Assembly: GCA_026710525.1 (NCBI GenBank)
Contig: JAPOQT010000017.1
Coordinates: 1 to 14,887, forward strand
Direction of reading: 5' to 3'
DNA length: 14,887 bases
DNA from: Pseudomonadota bacterium
Lineage (GTDB): Bacteria; Bdellovibrionota_B; Oligoflexia; Oligoflexales; Bin106
Shown: positions 1 to 8,043 of the stretch, one piece after another
Numbering within the stretch: the first letter of the stretch is position 1
How the letters are laid out: every line of letters begins with the position of its first letter
Position numbers and translations under genes: made by a program
Notes under the pieces: generated by a model
Told to the model about the DNA's origin: nothing
Database searches by the model: none
What the model saw: the letters and a program-made list of their open reading frames with translations, nothing else

Positions 1-1
1 A

Positions 2-976
2 AAGTTGTGGATATCGGCTCGCGCCCACGTCATCACTCCTTGGCATATGGTGAAAGATCAGCAGGAAGAATCGAAGGCTTCAATAGCTTTAGGAACGACT
101 TTGAGAGGTATAGGACCTGCTTATACGGATAAAGTAGCTCGCCAAGGCCTGATTATGTCCCATTACATTAATCGGCAAAAACGTTCTCGATGGCTGGAGC
201 GATATAAGTTATATGACTCTGGTTTTGCTGAGTTCTTATCTTCTCACCAAGATGTCATGAGCGAATTTTTTGCTACTCATCATCTCGTCGAGCCCTATGT
301 TTGTCATCTTGAGTCTCGGCTTAGGCTGAGGTTGGGGGAAGGAGCAAAAGTTCTTTGTGAGGGTGCTCAAGGTACTTTGCTTGATGTCAGTCATGGTACT
401 TATCCCTTTGTCACAAGTTCCCACACGATAGCCAGTGGTGCTTTTGTTAGTATGGGTGTGTCGCCAAATCAGTCTACGAGAATTATTGGCATTGCTAAGG
501 CTTATGTGACTCGTGTCGGTGAAGGGCCGTTTCCATCAGAGCTCATGGGAAGTGATGGTCAAAAATTAGCAAGATTAGGGAATGAGTTTGGTGCTACCAC
601 TGGCAGGCCAAGGCGTTGTGGTTGGTTAGATGCGGTAGCTCTGAGGTATGCCTGTGAAGTGAATGGTTTTCATGAGATTTTTTTAAATAAGGTTGATATT
701 CTTTCTGGTTTTGACGAGATCAAGCTTTGTTCTGGGTACGAGCATGAAAAGCTTGGTCGTTTAGAATATTTCCCAGAAGATGTTACCGAATATCCTTATC
801 TCACTCCGGTTTATGAAGTATTTCCGAGTTGGCATTTAGATGATCTTAAGTCACAAAAGAGTTCACTACCGAAAGAGTTAGAGAGATTTTTATCTAGGAT
901 TGAGGAAATTTGTGGTGTTCCTGTGACGAGAGTAGGTACTGGACCAGGTCGAGATGATTACTTGCTTGTGAAGTAA
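2..976 (+). CDS. purA: Adenylosuccinate synthetase (PurA), 5'-truncated by the window edge
   Basis: Catalyses IMP + aspartate + GTP to adenylosuccinate, the first committed step from IMP to AMP, in the cytoplasm. The frame is open from base 2, so the first visible codon is internal and any apparent start near base 5 is not real. The 324 visible residues correspond to the C-terminal three quarters of a protein usually about 430 long. The N-terminal GDEGKGK loop and its catalytic Asp and His are outside the window. Visible family signatures, numbered from the first TTG at base 5, are GIGPAYTDK (35-43), CEGAQGTLLD (118-127), GTYPFVTSS (131-139), RVGEGPFPSEL (170-180), EFGATTGRPRRCGWLD (194-209), NKVDILSG (228-235) and a terminal VGTGPGRDD. 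All key segments of this part are intact. It converges on the protease gene, with 75 nt between the stops and no convincing terminator. Identification is firm. Confidence 0.97.
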   Translation, partial: KLWISARAHVITPWHMVKDQQEESKASIALGTTLRGIGPAYTDKVARQGLIMSHYINRQKRSRWLERYKLYDSGFAEFLSSHQDVMSEFFATHHLVEPYVCHLESRLRLRLGEGAKVLCEGAQGTLLDVSHGTYPFVTSSHTIASGAFVSMGVSPNQSTRIIGIAKAYVTRVGEGPFPSELMGSDGQKLARLGNEFGATTGRPRRCGWLDAVALRYACEVNGFHEIFLNKVDILSGFDEIKLCSGYEHEKLGRLEYFPEDVTEYPYLTPVYEVFPSWHLDDLKSQKSSLPKELERFLSRIEEICGVPVTRVGTGPGRDDYLLVK

Positions 977-1051
977 GATCGGTAGCGTCGAAGACATTCA
1001 TATAGGCAAAGGGGGAAGACCAATAAGATTTTTGGTTAGTTAATTTCTTAA

Positions 1052-2602
1052 TTAGCTGGCGCCATTTTGAACTTGGCTAATATTCCTTGCTTCAAACATG
1101 AATTTTTCAATGGTCAATAAGCTGTGTAGGGTGAGTTGTCTTTCATTGAGTAATCGGTTCAACAGCCCAGATAATTGGTCTTGAGTGAGATTACCAGCCA
1201 GGAATAGATTGTATGAGATTTGGGCAATTTTTCTGAGATGCCATTTTAAACGATGATTCATATCATACTGGGATAGAAAGCGCCAAATTAACCGATTTTC
1301 TTTGGCAGGTAACTTAATACTATGAGACTTGATAAGTAATGAGTATTCGAATAGCTGATGGAGTTTGGTTGTCGTTAAGTATTGCTGAGCAAGCCATGGT
1401 TTTAGTTTAGCTGCCATAAAATGATGATGACTATTAGTTGAATCTAGGGCATACGCAGCAATTTGCCAAGCAGAGGAATGACTGCCATGGAATTTTTGAT
1501 ATTGCTTACTGATCTTACCGAATAAATTCCGCCATTTATGCCGTTTATTTTTTACTGGACAGTAGCCATAAGTAAACCGAGATCTCATGTGAGAACAATT
1601 GATCCAGGTTTTAGCCAAATGACAGCTCTTGTGGGCAGCAGAAAGGTCTCTTAAGGTACGGTAGGTTTTATTTATCCCTTGGGAACACTCGAGATAAAGT
1701 TGATCAAAGAAGTTGACTTTATGGTTTAGGATCGGGTGCTTATGTGCTTTTAAGAAGATACGAGTATATTTTTTTGCGGCAGTATAATTTATCGGTTGGG
1801 TTGTCTGGATAAATTTATTTTGAGTGATTTTAGGTGTTTTTAAACTACGTTGCAGCACTTTGAAAATAGCTTCGGCACTGGAACCACGGCCACGATAAAT
1901 AATTTCTTCTCGGGAGAACATATCATTATGCTTCGCACTACTATGATGAATACCAACAACTTCCCCTTTGTGATTGACCAGAGGGGAGCCACTACTACCT
2001 GGTAGACTAAAGGCACTCACAAAAATATGTCCTCGATGATTTTCTAGAATATGGCCTTTTGAGAATTTTTTTACTCCCCCTCGAGGGTGGCCAATAAGTA
2101 GGATAGGAGAAGAGGTTTTTGGTCGTTTTGTATTTAGGGTCAGACAATAATCTGGCTTGAAAGGTTGATGACCATGGTCGGTCACTTGTTTCACTTGAAA
2201 GAATGAGACATCAAGGTCTTGTCTAGCGACTATCGGGGTTGCGTGAAGGAGTATTGGCGTTGCTTTACTTCGTGCTTCAAAACGAAGTATAGCTTTTGCA
2301 TAACAACCCTCGACAGCACAGTTTTTGGTCCCGAGTACATGATGGTTTGTCATCAGAAATGATTGATTCTGGTAACAGACAAAAGACCCTGTGGCGTCAT
2401 CTAATTTAACCACAGCAAGACTCACTTTTCTTAGGATGCCCTTTAATTGATCTACGTCTTTAAAGGCATGAAATTGAGGGATGCCAGCAGCCAATGCGAA
2501 ACCTTCACTGATGGTCCATAGGAGCATAATAGCTACTAAGGGACGCCGTAAGAGTTGAGGCAAGGATTGGTTCCGAAGGTGATATGTGAGAATCTGGCCC
2601 AT
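1052..2602 (-). CDS. Exported trypsin/HtrA-fold serine protease with a long unrecognised C-terminal domain
   Basis: A serine endopeptidase likely acting in the periplasm or outside the cell; substrate unknown. The open frame extends to an ATG at 2737. I prefer the ATG at 2602 because it begins a normal signal peptide: basic LRR, hydrophobic AIMLLW, then FALAA before the mature GIPQ. Neither start has a clear Shine-Dalgarno sequence. Numbered from 2737, the triad candidates are His133 in TNHHVLG, Asp176 in DLDVSFF and Ser249 in LPGSSGSPLVN, the usual G-x-S-G-x-P loop with Ser for Gly after the nucleophile. GHPRGG (216-221) and GEVVGIHHS (258-266) fit a two-barrel chymotrypsin fold. Residues about 300-561 are a mostly helical, basic, Trp-rich tail with four cysteines (351, 372, 381, 393) that could form two disulfides; I do not recognise it. 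There is no PDZ domain, so it is not a standard DegP. It follows the giant exported protein on the same strand but has its own promoter candidate. Confidence 0.85.
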   Translation of the reverse strand: MGQILTYHLRNQSLPQLLRRPLVAIMLLWTISEGFALAAGIPQFHAFKDVDQLKGILRKVSLAVVKLDDATGSFVCYQNQSFLMTNHHVLGTKNCAVEGCYAKAILRFEARSKATPILLHATPIVARQDLDVSFFQVKQVTDHGHQPFKPDYCLTLNTKRPKTSSPILLIGHPRGGVKKFSKGHILENHRGHIFVSAFSLPGSSGSPLVNHKGEVVGIHHSSAKHNDMFSREEIIYRGRGSSAEAIFKVLQRSLKTPKITQNKFIQTTQPINYTAAKKYTRIFLKAHKHPILNHKVNFFDQLYLECSQGINKTYRTLRDLSAAHKSCHLAKTWINCSHMRSRFTYGYCPVKNKRHKWRNLFGKISKQYQKFHGSHSSAWQIAAYALDSTNSHHHFMAAKLKPWLAQQYLTTTKLHQLFEYSLLIKSHSIKLPAKENRLIWRFLSQYDMNHRLKWHLRKIAQISYNLFLAGNLTQDQLSGLLNRLLNERQLTLHSLLTIEKFMFEARNISQVQNGAS

Positions 2603-2741
2603 ATAACTATCTGATGCATGACTCAGACGAGAATCATCAGCCCAAAAGATCAAATAAAATTCATGAAAATACCAAGGGTCACATAAGTGAGACAGGCGCT
2701 TATTTGTTTGGTAAATCAGAGCAGGTATTAAGCACATGAGG

Positions 2742-2757
2742 TGTGATAAATATCACT
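2742..2757. promoter_or_regulatory. CRP/FNR-family-like operator palindrome
   Basis: On the plus strand this reads TGTGA-TAAATA-TCACT, and its core GTGATA-AA-TATCAC is a perfect 6+2+6 inverted repeat. It matches nine of ten bases of the CRP consensus TGTGA-N6-TCACA. Its centre lies about 12 nt downstream of the start point predicted from the promoter at 2768-2796, where a bound protein would block transcription rather than activate it. It could instead act as a small hairpin at the 5' end of the protease mRNA. The match is seen; the regulator is inferred, and no CRP/FNR gene is in the window. Confidence 0.5.
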
Positions 2758-2767
2758 ACCAGAGGGC

Positions 2768-2796
2768 ATCATACATGATTTGTTTAAAATAGTCAA
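2768..2796 (-). promoter_or_regulatory. Sigma70-type promoter for the protease gene
   Basis: On the minus strand: -35 TTGACT (2796-2791), a spacer of exactly 17 nt, and -10 TATGAT (2773-2768). Five of six bases match consensus in each box with ideal spacing, the best promoter candidate in the window. The expected start point is about 2761. This gives a leader of about 24 nt to the ATG at 2737 or about 160 nt to the preferred start at 2602. It implies that the protease can be transcribed independently of the upstream giant gene. Confidence 0.65.
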
Positions 2797-2813
2797 TATT
2801 TATTTTAAATATT
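2795..2813. repeat. Perfect AT-only inverted repeat at the edge of the protease promoter
   Basis: Arms AATATTTA and TAAATATT, 8 bp and perfectly complementary, around a TTT centre. It overlaps the first two bases of the -35 box of the protease promoter and lies in an AT-rich tract (about 2780-2835). It could be an operator, an UP-like element or a weak 3' end for the giant gene. With only A and T in an AT-rich spacer, chance is also reasonable. Confidence 0.35.
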
Positions 2814-2835
2814 ATAAATAATGGTAGGATTTTAA

Positions 2836-5800
2836 TTATTCTGATGGGATGGAGTTAACATGAGCTATGAAGTTCTTCTTGATATGTTCTCTGAGTTTTA
2901 AGAGATCGTACTCAGATAAGAGGTAGGTATTAGCTAAGTCAACAATTGACCTGCCATCAAGATGTAAAACAAGGGCCCAAAAAACAACTCGCCATACAGG
3001 GGTCATATCTTTGATAAAGAGTTCAACATCGTCTTTGTTGATGTTATGAATTTGTTTACGGCTCAAAAGAGGTTGTTTCTCATCATATGACAGTGAGCGA
3101 AGAATATCTTTCAGATGGTTATTTTCAAGATAATACCAGTTGTAGTAAAGATTGGTGTAAAGTTGTTTGTCTCCCTGATGATAAAATTTCATGTTAGCCG
3201 TAGGATCAGCTTCAAGGGAGGTGGGTGATAGGGCCAGAGAGGCAAGACAGCCAGCAAAGATTCCCTGAAGATGATCAGCATGTTGCGTCTGGCGAAGGTT
3301 CGTCCGTAGTCTGACTAATTCCCAGGCTTGTTTTTTGCTAAGTTGGGGAGTGAGATCGAGGAGATGAGCCATAAACAAGAAAAATTGCTGCTTTGATCCT
3401 ATGATCCGATCAGCGCACACCTCAGTTAAGGTTAGGATTTCATCATCTAACAAAGATGAGTTGAGTGTGTCACTAAATCTACTGATATAAGCTTTTTTTG
3501 CCGTGTTATCGCGCCATAATTCCCTTAAGACGATACTTAAACTCTCTTTTCTTGCTGTGTTTGAAGGGAAAGGTCGATTTGAGGTAAAAGTGAATAATTG
3601 CTCCTTTAACTTTTTGATGTTTTTTGCCAGCCAATTTTTGGGCGCTAGTCTTTCACTTTGACTTGGATGAGATGAAAAATATGTTGGCGAACCTTCGTGG
3701 ATAATTGTGAGGTTTAATTCGTCGGTAAGAAATGATTTCCAGCTAGCTTTATCGTGGACTCGCAACTGGTTGAGAAAAAGGATCATTCTGTGTTCAAAGT
3801 AGGGCCAGGCACTCTTTAACACAGGATAATTGAGTTTTCTTGTCATACGTAGTAGGGTGGAGGACATGAGTGCTTCACCTTGATACATCAACTGACTATA
3901 GAAAAACTCTTTACTATCAGATGTTCTGGTTGTCTTTTTAAACCTGGTTTCTTCCACCTGTACGTTCGGCACTTGAATATTGCTCGAGACTGCGACAGAG
4001 TCTGAGATGATTTGCCACCATTGATATTTTAATGGTGATAGCCACCCTGTTCGCAGATCACCAGCAACACGGTCTTGATGTGTTAGGGTGATGTTTTTAC
4101 CACTGGTCATAGACGGCTGAGCTAAACCAAGGCCCCAACTCAGAAATAAATGCCATAGGGATGTTGAATGGAGCTGCATATTCAGGAATAATTCTTTATG
4201 TATCACTTGATTGTTTTGAAGACTAGGATAAAAATTTGGTTTGAGCAAGGTAAGGTCATGGGAAGATAGACGATTAAATCGCTCGTTTATGGTGGTGAAA
4301 TCTTCTGGAAGAACCGACCTGAGACCATATGTTTTTAGCCACAAGTCCATCATATAATTGGTTTGTTTCTCAATCTCATTTTTACTGCGACCCATGAGTT
4401 GAGCAAGTACTGTTTGTTGAATAGGAGGTACCTTTAAAGCGGCTAACAGCAGCACCTGAGATTCGGTGTGAGTAAAATGGTTATGGTCTGGTAAGTTAGT
4501 TAAAAATTGATTAATTTTGCTGGTGAGATGAGATTCAGTTGGACGCTCTCCGAGCAATTTCAAGCCTAAGTCTATGTATTTTTGTTCGTTGTCTATTCTG
4601 ACCAAGGCATTATTCTGATCATGGATCAGCTCATCAAGACTCGTATATCGAGGTGGCAGATAAAATATCATCGATTCAATATCGTTTTTCACCAAGTCGA
4701 GTTGCTGCTGGAAATGCTCCTCATTATGCTGTAATTGACTGGCTAACTCTTCTTGATTCAGCCCCTTGAGAAGAGCAGGGAAATCACTTGGTTGAAGTTC
4801 GTAAAAAAGATAGCTGTAGAATAATAATAAAGAGTTAGATGAGCCGTTAGTCTCATAATAAGACAGTAGGTCCTCAAGGGCAGTATACATCGATGAAAAA
4901 GGTGTTCTTATGGTTATGAGATGACCAAACTGGTCCAATGACTGTTTGTTTTCGCCATTTACCCAAGTACTTAAAGCCCAGAGCAAAGGTTGGGTTTCAC
5001 GAAAGTCATGATGGTAGATCAAAGATTGTGACTCAGGAGCAACGACCTGATGATTAAAATGATGAAATTTGTTAAGCAGTAGTTCTTCAACTTGGTTACC
5101 AATAGTGGTGAGCAAGGCTGGATCTTGATGCGGTGTTTCTACCGAGAATAATTGCCATATTTTTGCATGAGATATGTCGGAGAGGTTTAGGATTTTAGTG
5201 AGAAAAACAACCCATAAATAGGTGTCTTGCATCATTAAATCAGAGACGAAAAAATCAATTTTTTCGTTATGGAGAATCTTGGTTTGGTACTGATTATTAG
5301 CAAGGTTAGGATCATTGAGTAAACCAATTCTTTCAATGATTTCATCAGAAAAATCTTGGTTGATAAAGGCCTCATATTGAATTTGCAACCAATTTCTTAA
5401 CATGTCGAGGGTGAAGGTGTTATGAGAAGAGAGGGTAAATGAATCGTCTTCTGAGGCACTCACTCCTTCGTCAATTAAAGTATCAATACTAGCCGTATTA
5501 GCAGTGTTTTCTGAATGATGGCTGATCTCGCGGATAAATTTCTCCAGTAACTCGTTAAGACGGTTAGTCACAACTAACTTTTTATTTTTCTTATGAAAGC
5601 TATGAGAATATAGGGAGGTAAAATGATCAATTTGCTGCAAAGATGGTTGAGATAATTTTAATATAAAAGTTAAGAATATATGGCGGTCAAGGGGTTGATT
5701 AAGCCCTGAATAAAAGAATCTTAGTCGCATAGCTAGTTTTTGTGGGTCGAGATGATGACCGGCAAAAAACGTTTGGTTAATTTGATCAAGCCAGGGATGG

Positions 5801-7932
5801 ACAAAGAACTTGTGATGGGCGGTAAATAGATTGAATTGACGTTCAAGATATTGGTAATCACTTGAGGTCATACGACTGACTAGATGGTTATCATGCCACT
5901 GTTTTGCCAAAAACCTTAAGTGTTTCATAACGTCAGCAATCGGTAAGCCGAGTAGATGGCAAAATTCTATTAGGGTTGGGTGATTTGGCAGGCCAAGGTA
6001 GAATAGAAGAATCGATTGTTGCTTAGGGTCAGTTAACTGATGAGTACTCATAAAGTCACGGACTTGCTCTTGTAATGACTGTGAGTGTAAGCGAGGAAAT
6101 TTGTGGCGATAAAGGTAAGCAAAGCTCTGTTCTTCCTCAGATAACTTAGTTAACGTTTTTTGCTGATAGTCGTAGAGTTGATCAAAATCAGTAAAACTAA
6201 TATGACGAGAATCCCTGGTTCCCTGACTAGCAGCCGTGTTAGCTAAGTGCCTGGTGTTGGTTACCAGATCTTCTATTACCGAGAAAGTCGTGTTATGAGA
6301 AGGCGCGTGATGATAGAGGGGGAACCCTAATGTCACCCGGAAAAAGTTGTCGTCATCAAGTAATATTTGCAGCAGGGTAGATAATTTCACATAGTCCTGC
6401 TCTTTGATATAGTGTCTTGCTAACTCACGAAGTGACGCCATAAAAGAGCGCTCCTTATTTTGCTTAATATCAAAAATGGGCGCTATCATTTTATTATATT
6501 GATGAAAATGCTCTGTGGCTAATAATCGTCGTATTAATGAATTTAACACGTGGCGTGCTCGTTCACTTTCTGTGGCTAGTTTTTGATGATCCAGTGATTG
6601 TAGATGAATGCGAACAGCTTTCATCATGAGCCGCGTCGGGCGTGCAAATTTATTTTCCATTTTGCCATGGAGCAAAGAGAGATCTTCCAGAGACATACTT
6701 GGCTCCAAGCCCATAAACACGGCGAGAAATATATGACGAGCGTATGCCTTAGATTGATATTGATAATGGGCATTAGCCACGTAGGTATAAATTTGTTCCT
6801 TACTAACATGGTTCACAATGTCTTCGGATATGAAAGGTTTGATTTTCTGACGGAAATCATCATCCCTCATAGCGATAAATCTTTTGCTGAGTTTAGCGAG
6901 CTCTTTGGCGATGAGATGATTACGCATTCTGATTTTATTTTGCTCGGCTATTTCTTGTTCTTGTTGACTAAGGTCCAAATGGTTCGACACGTAAGTGTGC
7001 AGGAAAACTTTGAGTTTTGCGATGATCAAAAAAGAAGTGGTTGAGGTTATACCGATTGATCGAGCTTCAAATTGGAAAAGAGAAGAGTGTTTGAGTCCCA
7101 TAATATAAGCAAGAAAAAAGTATTTTTCTCTCAATCCGTTAGCTGATCTGAGAAGAGTTTTTACTGTGGAAAAATGGGACACAATATCTGAAAGTAACTG
7201 CTCTCGATCAAAGTGAGAATAATCCGTTAGACCCAAATGAGGTGACAAGCGATGAGCAAAATCTTTTTCAGGCATAGCTAGGTAGATAGGGTAAAGTTGT
7301 TGGATGGCCTTTTGGGTATAGGCTTCGATCTCATGTATTCTTTTATGATATTTGGCTGCTTGTTGGCCCGTATAAGAGCCTGCGGCTTCACGAGTCAGTA
7401 AGGAGTGATGTTCATCTCGAGGAAAAATAGGGAGGGGTTTAGGGTTGTTGTTTGGATCAGGATCGGGTGCTCCTTCGAGCAAGGGATTATCTTGACTCAG
7501 AGCTTTTGGCATTAGGGATTCTGAGAGTTCGTGTTCCGGTGGGTCGCCATGAATACTCAAAGATTTGGTGATACCAAGAGATTCTGATGTCACCCATATA
7601 CCTGACATGGTGGCCATACCTAGGGTGAGAAGCCTGGATAACCCTGGGATCCTCATGAGATATTTACCAAGATCATCAAAATATGACAGCCACCAGGTTC
7701 CACGAGGTAGGGATGGTGTGATAGCTTTAGTAACCATCCCCCCTGACATTATTATGGTGCTAGCTATCACTGGATTTGGTGTGGGTGTGAATGGCGATAT
7801 TTTTGTTCCTATAGGATGTTGTGCTGAGTTAACGGCTTTTTCTTGGCCATAAGCGGTTAAGAATAATCCTAACCAAAACAAGCCAATTAGCAAAATGCTA
7901 ACAGAATATTTCAAGCAGTGTGTGGGTATCAT
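2836..7932 (-). CDS. Giant exported protein made of about twelve degenerate helical repeats, function unknown
   Basis: Not recognised as a known family. The frame opens at 8010 (1,724 residues), but the preferred start is the ATG at 7932 (1,698 residues). It begins a clear signal peptide (n-region MIPTHCLKYS, hydrophobic ILLIGLFWLGLFLTA, possible cleavage after AYG), and a promoter candidate would start transcription near 8008. Neither start has a good Shine-Dalgarno sequence. Numbered from 8010, residues 57-235 include a second mildly hydrophobic stretch (about 124-141) and a Pro/Asp/Asn linker (182-197). From about 236 to 1712 the protein is alpha-helical and Leu/Phe/His/Gln-rich, with a recurring core about every 125 residues (see the repeat entry). 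I see no catalytic motif, and the body has only three cysteines (684, 1532, 1588). It lies 111 nt after rapZ from the preferred start and is followed by the exported protease. A large periplasmic or surface scaffold is plausible but inferred. Confidence 0.85.
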   Translation of the reverse strand: MIPTHCLKYSVSILLIGLFWLGLFLTAYGQEKAVNSAQHPIGTKISPFTPTPNPVIASTIIMSGGMVTKAITPSLPRGTWWLSYFDDLGKYLMRIPGLSRLLTLGMATMSGIWVTSESLGITKSLSIHGDPPEHELSESLMPKALSQDNPLLEGAPDPDPNNNPKPLPIFPRDEHHSLLTREAAGSYTGQQAAKYHKRIHEIEAYTQKAIQQLYPIYLAMPEKDFAHRLSPHLGLTDYSHFDREQLLSDIVSHFSTVKTLLRSANGLREKYFFLAYIMGLKHSSLFQFEARSIGITSTTSFLIIAKLKVFLHTYVSNHLDLSQQEQEIAEQNKIRMRNHLIAKELAKLSKRFIAMRDDDFRQKIKPFISEDIVNHVSKEQIYTYVANAHYQYQSKAYARHIFLAVFMGLEPSMSLEDLSLLHGKMENKFARPTRLMMKAVRIHLQSLDHQKLATESERARHVLNSLIRRLLATEHFHQYNKMIAPIFDIKQNKERSFMASLRELARHYIKEQDYVKLSTLLQILLDDDNFFRVTLGFPLYHHAPSHNTTFSVIEDLVTNTRHLANTAASQGTRDSRHISFTDFDQLYDYQQKTLTKLSEEEQSFAYLYRHKFPRLHSQSLQEQVRDFMSTHQLTDPKQQSILLFYLGLPNHPTLIEFCHLLGLPIADVMKHLRFLAKQWHDNHLVSRMTSSDYQYLERQFNLFTAHHKFFVHPWLDQINQTFFAGHHLDPQKLAMRLRFFYSGLNQPLDRHIFLTFILKLSQPSLQQIDHFTSLYSHSFHKKNKKLVVTNRLNELLEKFIREISHHSENTANTASIDTLIDEGVSASEDDSFTLSSHNTFTLDMLRNWLQIQYEAFINQDFSDEIIERIGLLNDPNLANNQYQTKILHNEKIDFFVSDLMMQDTYLWVVFLTKILNLSDISHAKIWQLFSVETPHQDPALLTTIGNQVEELLLNKFHHFNHQVVAPESQSLIYHHDFRETQPLLWALSTWVNGENKQSLDQFGHLITIRTPFSSMYTALEDLLSYYETNGSSNSLLLFYSYLFYELQPSDFPALLKGLNQEELASQLQHNEEHFQQQLDLVKNDIESMIFYLPPRYTSLDELIHDQNNALVRIDNEQKYIDLGLKLLGERPTESHLTSKINQFLTNLPDHNHFTHTESQVLLLAALKVPPIQQTVLAQLMGRSKNEIEKQTNYMMDLWLKTYGLRSVLPEDFTTINERFNRLSSHDLTLLKPNFYPSLQNNQVIHKELFLNMQLHSTSLWHLFLSWGLGLAQPSMTSGKNITLTHQDRVAGDLRTGWLSPLKYQWWQIISDSVAVSSNIQVPNVQVEETRFKKTTRTSDSKEFFYSQLMYQGEALMSSTLLRMTRKLNYPVLKSAWPYFEHRMILFLNQLRVHDKASWKSFLTDELNLTIIHEGSPTYFSSHPSQSERLAPKNWLAKNIKKLKEQLFTFTSNRPFPSNTARKESLSIVLRELWRDNTAKKAYISRFSDTLNSSLLDDEILTLTEVCADRIIGSKQQFFLFMAHLLDLTPQLSKKQAWELVRLRTNLRQTQHADHLQGIFAGCLASLALSPTSLEADPTANMKFYHQGDKQLYTNLYYNWYYLENNHLKDILRSLSYDEKQPLLSRKQIHNINKDDVELFIKDMTPVWRVVFWALVLHLDGRSIVDLANTYLLSEYDLLKLREHIKKNFIAHVNSIPSE
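2875..7305 (-). repeat. Array of about twelve diverged ~125-residue protein repeats within the giant gene
   Basis: Residues about 236-1712, numbered from 8010. Each unit ends in a core of the form hFLxxhhxLxxPSLxxh followed by a basic helix. Core starts are near residues 298 (FFLAYIMGLKHSSL), 427 (IFLAVFMGLEPSMSL), 666 (SILLFYLGLPNHPTL), 778 (IFLTFILKLSQPSL), 934 (VVFLTKILNLSD), 1061 (LLLFYSYLFYELQPSDF), 1185 (QVLLLAALKVPP), 1285 (LWHLFLSWGLGLAQPSM), 1542 (QFFLFMAHLLDLTPQLS) and 1674 (RVVFWALVLHLDGRSI). Weaker copies are at 556 and 1409. Spacings are 129, 129, 110, 112, 156, 127, 124, 100, 124, 133 and 132. The first two units also match upstream of the core: AMPEKDF...P against AMRDDDF...P at 245-257 and 380-392. 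The repeats are diverged in protein sequence and show no obvious DNA identity, so they are old. Confidence 0.65.
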
Positions 7933-8014
7933 TGAGTGGGTAATATGAGAATTGTTAGTAATTTTCAATGTTTGGATACAACCTCTATATGAGGTTTGTG
8001 AAACTACCATATAG

Positions 8015-8043
8015 ATTATTTTGAGTCAATAGGGAATAATCAA
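8015..8043 (-). promoter_or_regulatory. Candidate sigma70-type promoter for the giant exported protein
   Basis: On the minus strand: -35 TTGATT (8043-8038), 17-nt spacer, -10 AATAAT (8020-8015), immediately after the rapZ stop. Four of six and five of six bases match consensus. The start point would be near 8008, inside the upstream ATG at 8010-8008, so transcripts from it would have to use a later start such as 7932. Read-through from rpoN-rapZ is equally possible. The tract is AT-rich, so chance matches occur. Confidence 0.4.

Noticed and set aside
1019..1056. Possible bidirectional terminator between purA and the protease
   Set aside because: Only a 5-bp ACCAA/TTGGT stem and an A/T stem with G-T pairs (TTAGTTAA, TTAATTAG) are present; both are too weak to call.
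6604..7044. 146-codon open frame on the plus strand
   Set aside because: It is antisense to the giant exported gene, whose repeats run through this stretch. It has no ribosome-binding site and no recognisable protein features.
7565..7852. 95-codon plus-strand frame
   Set aside because: It lies opposite the linker region of the giant protein and is best explained as a shadow of the coding strand.
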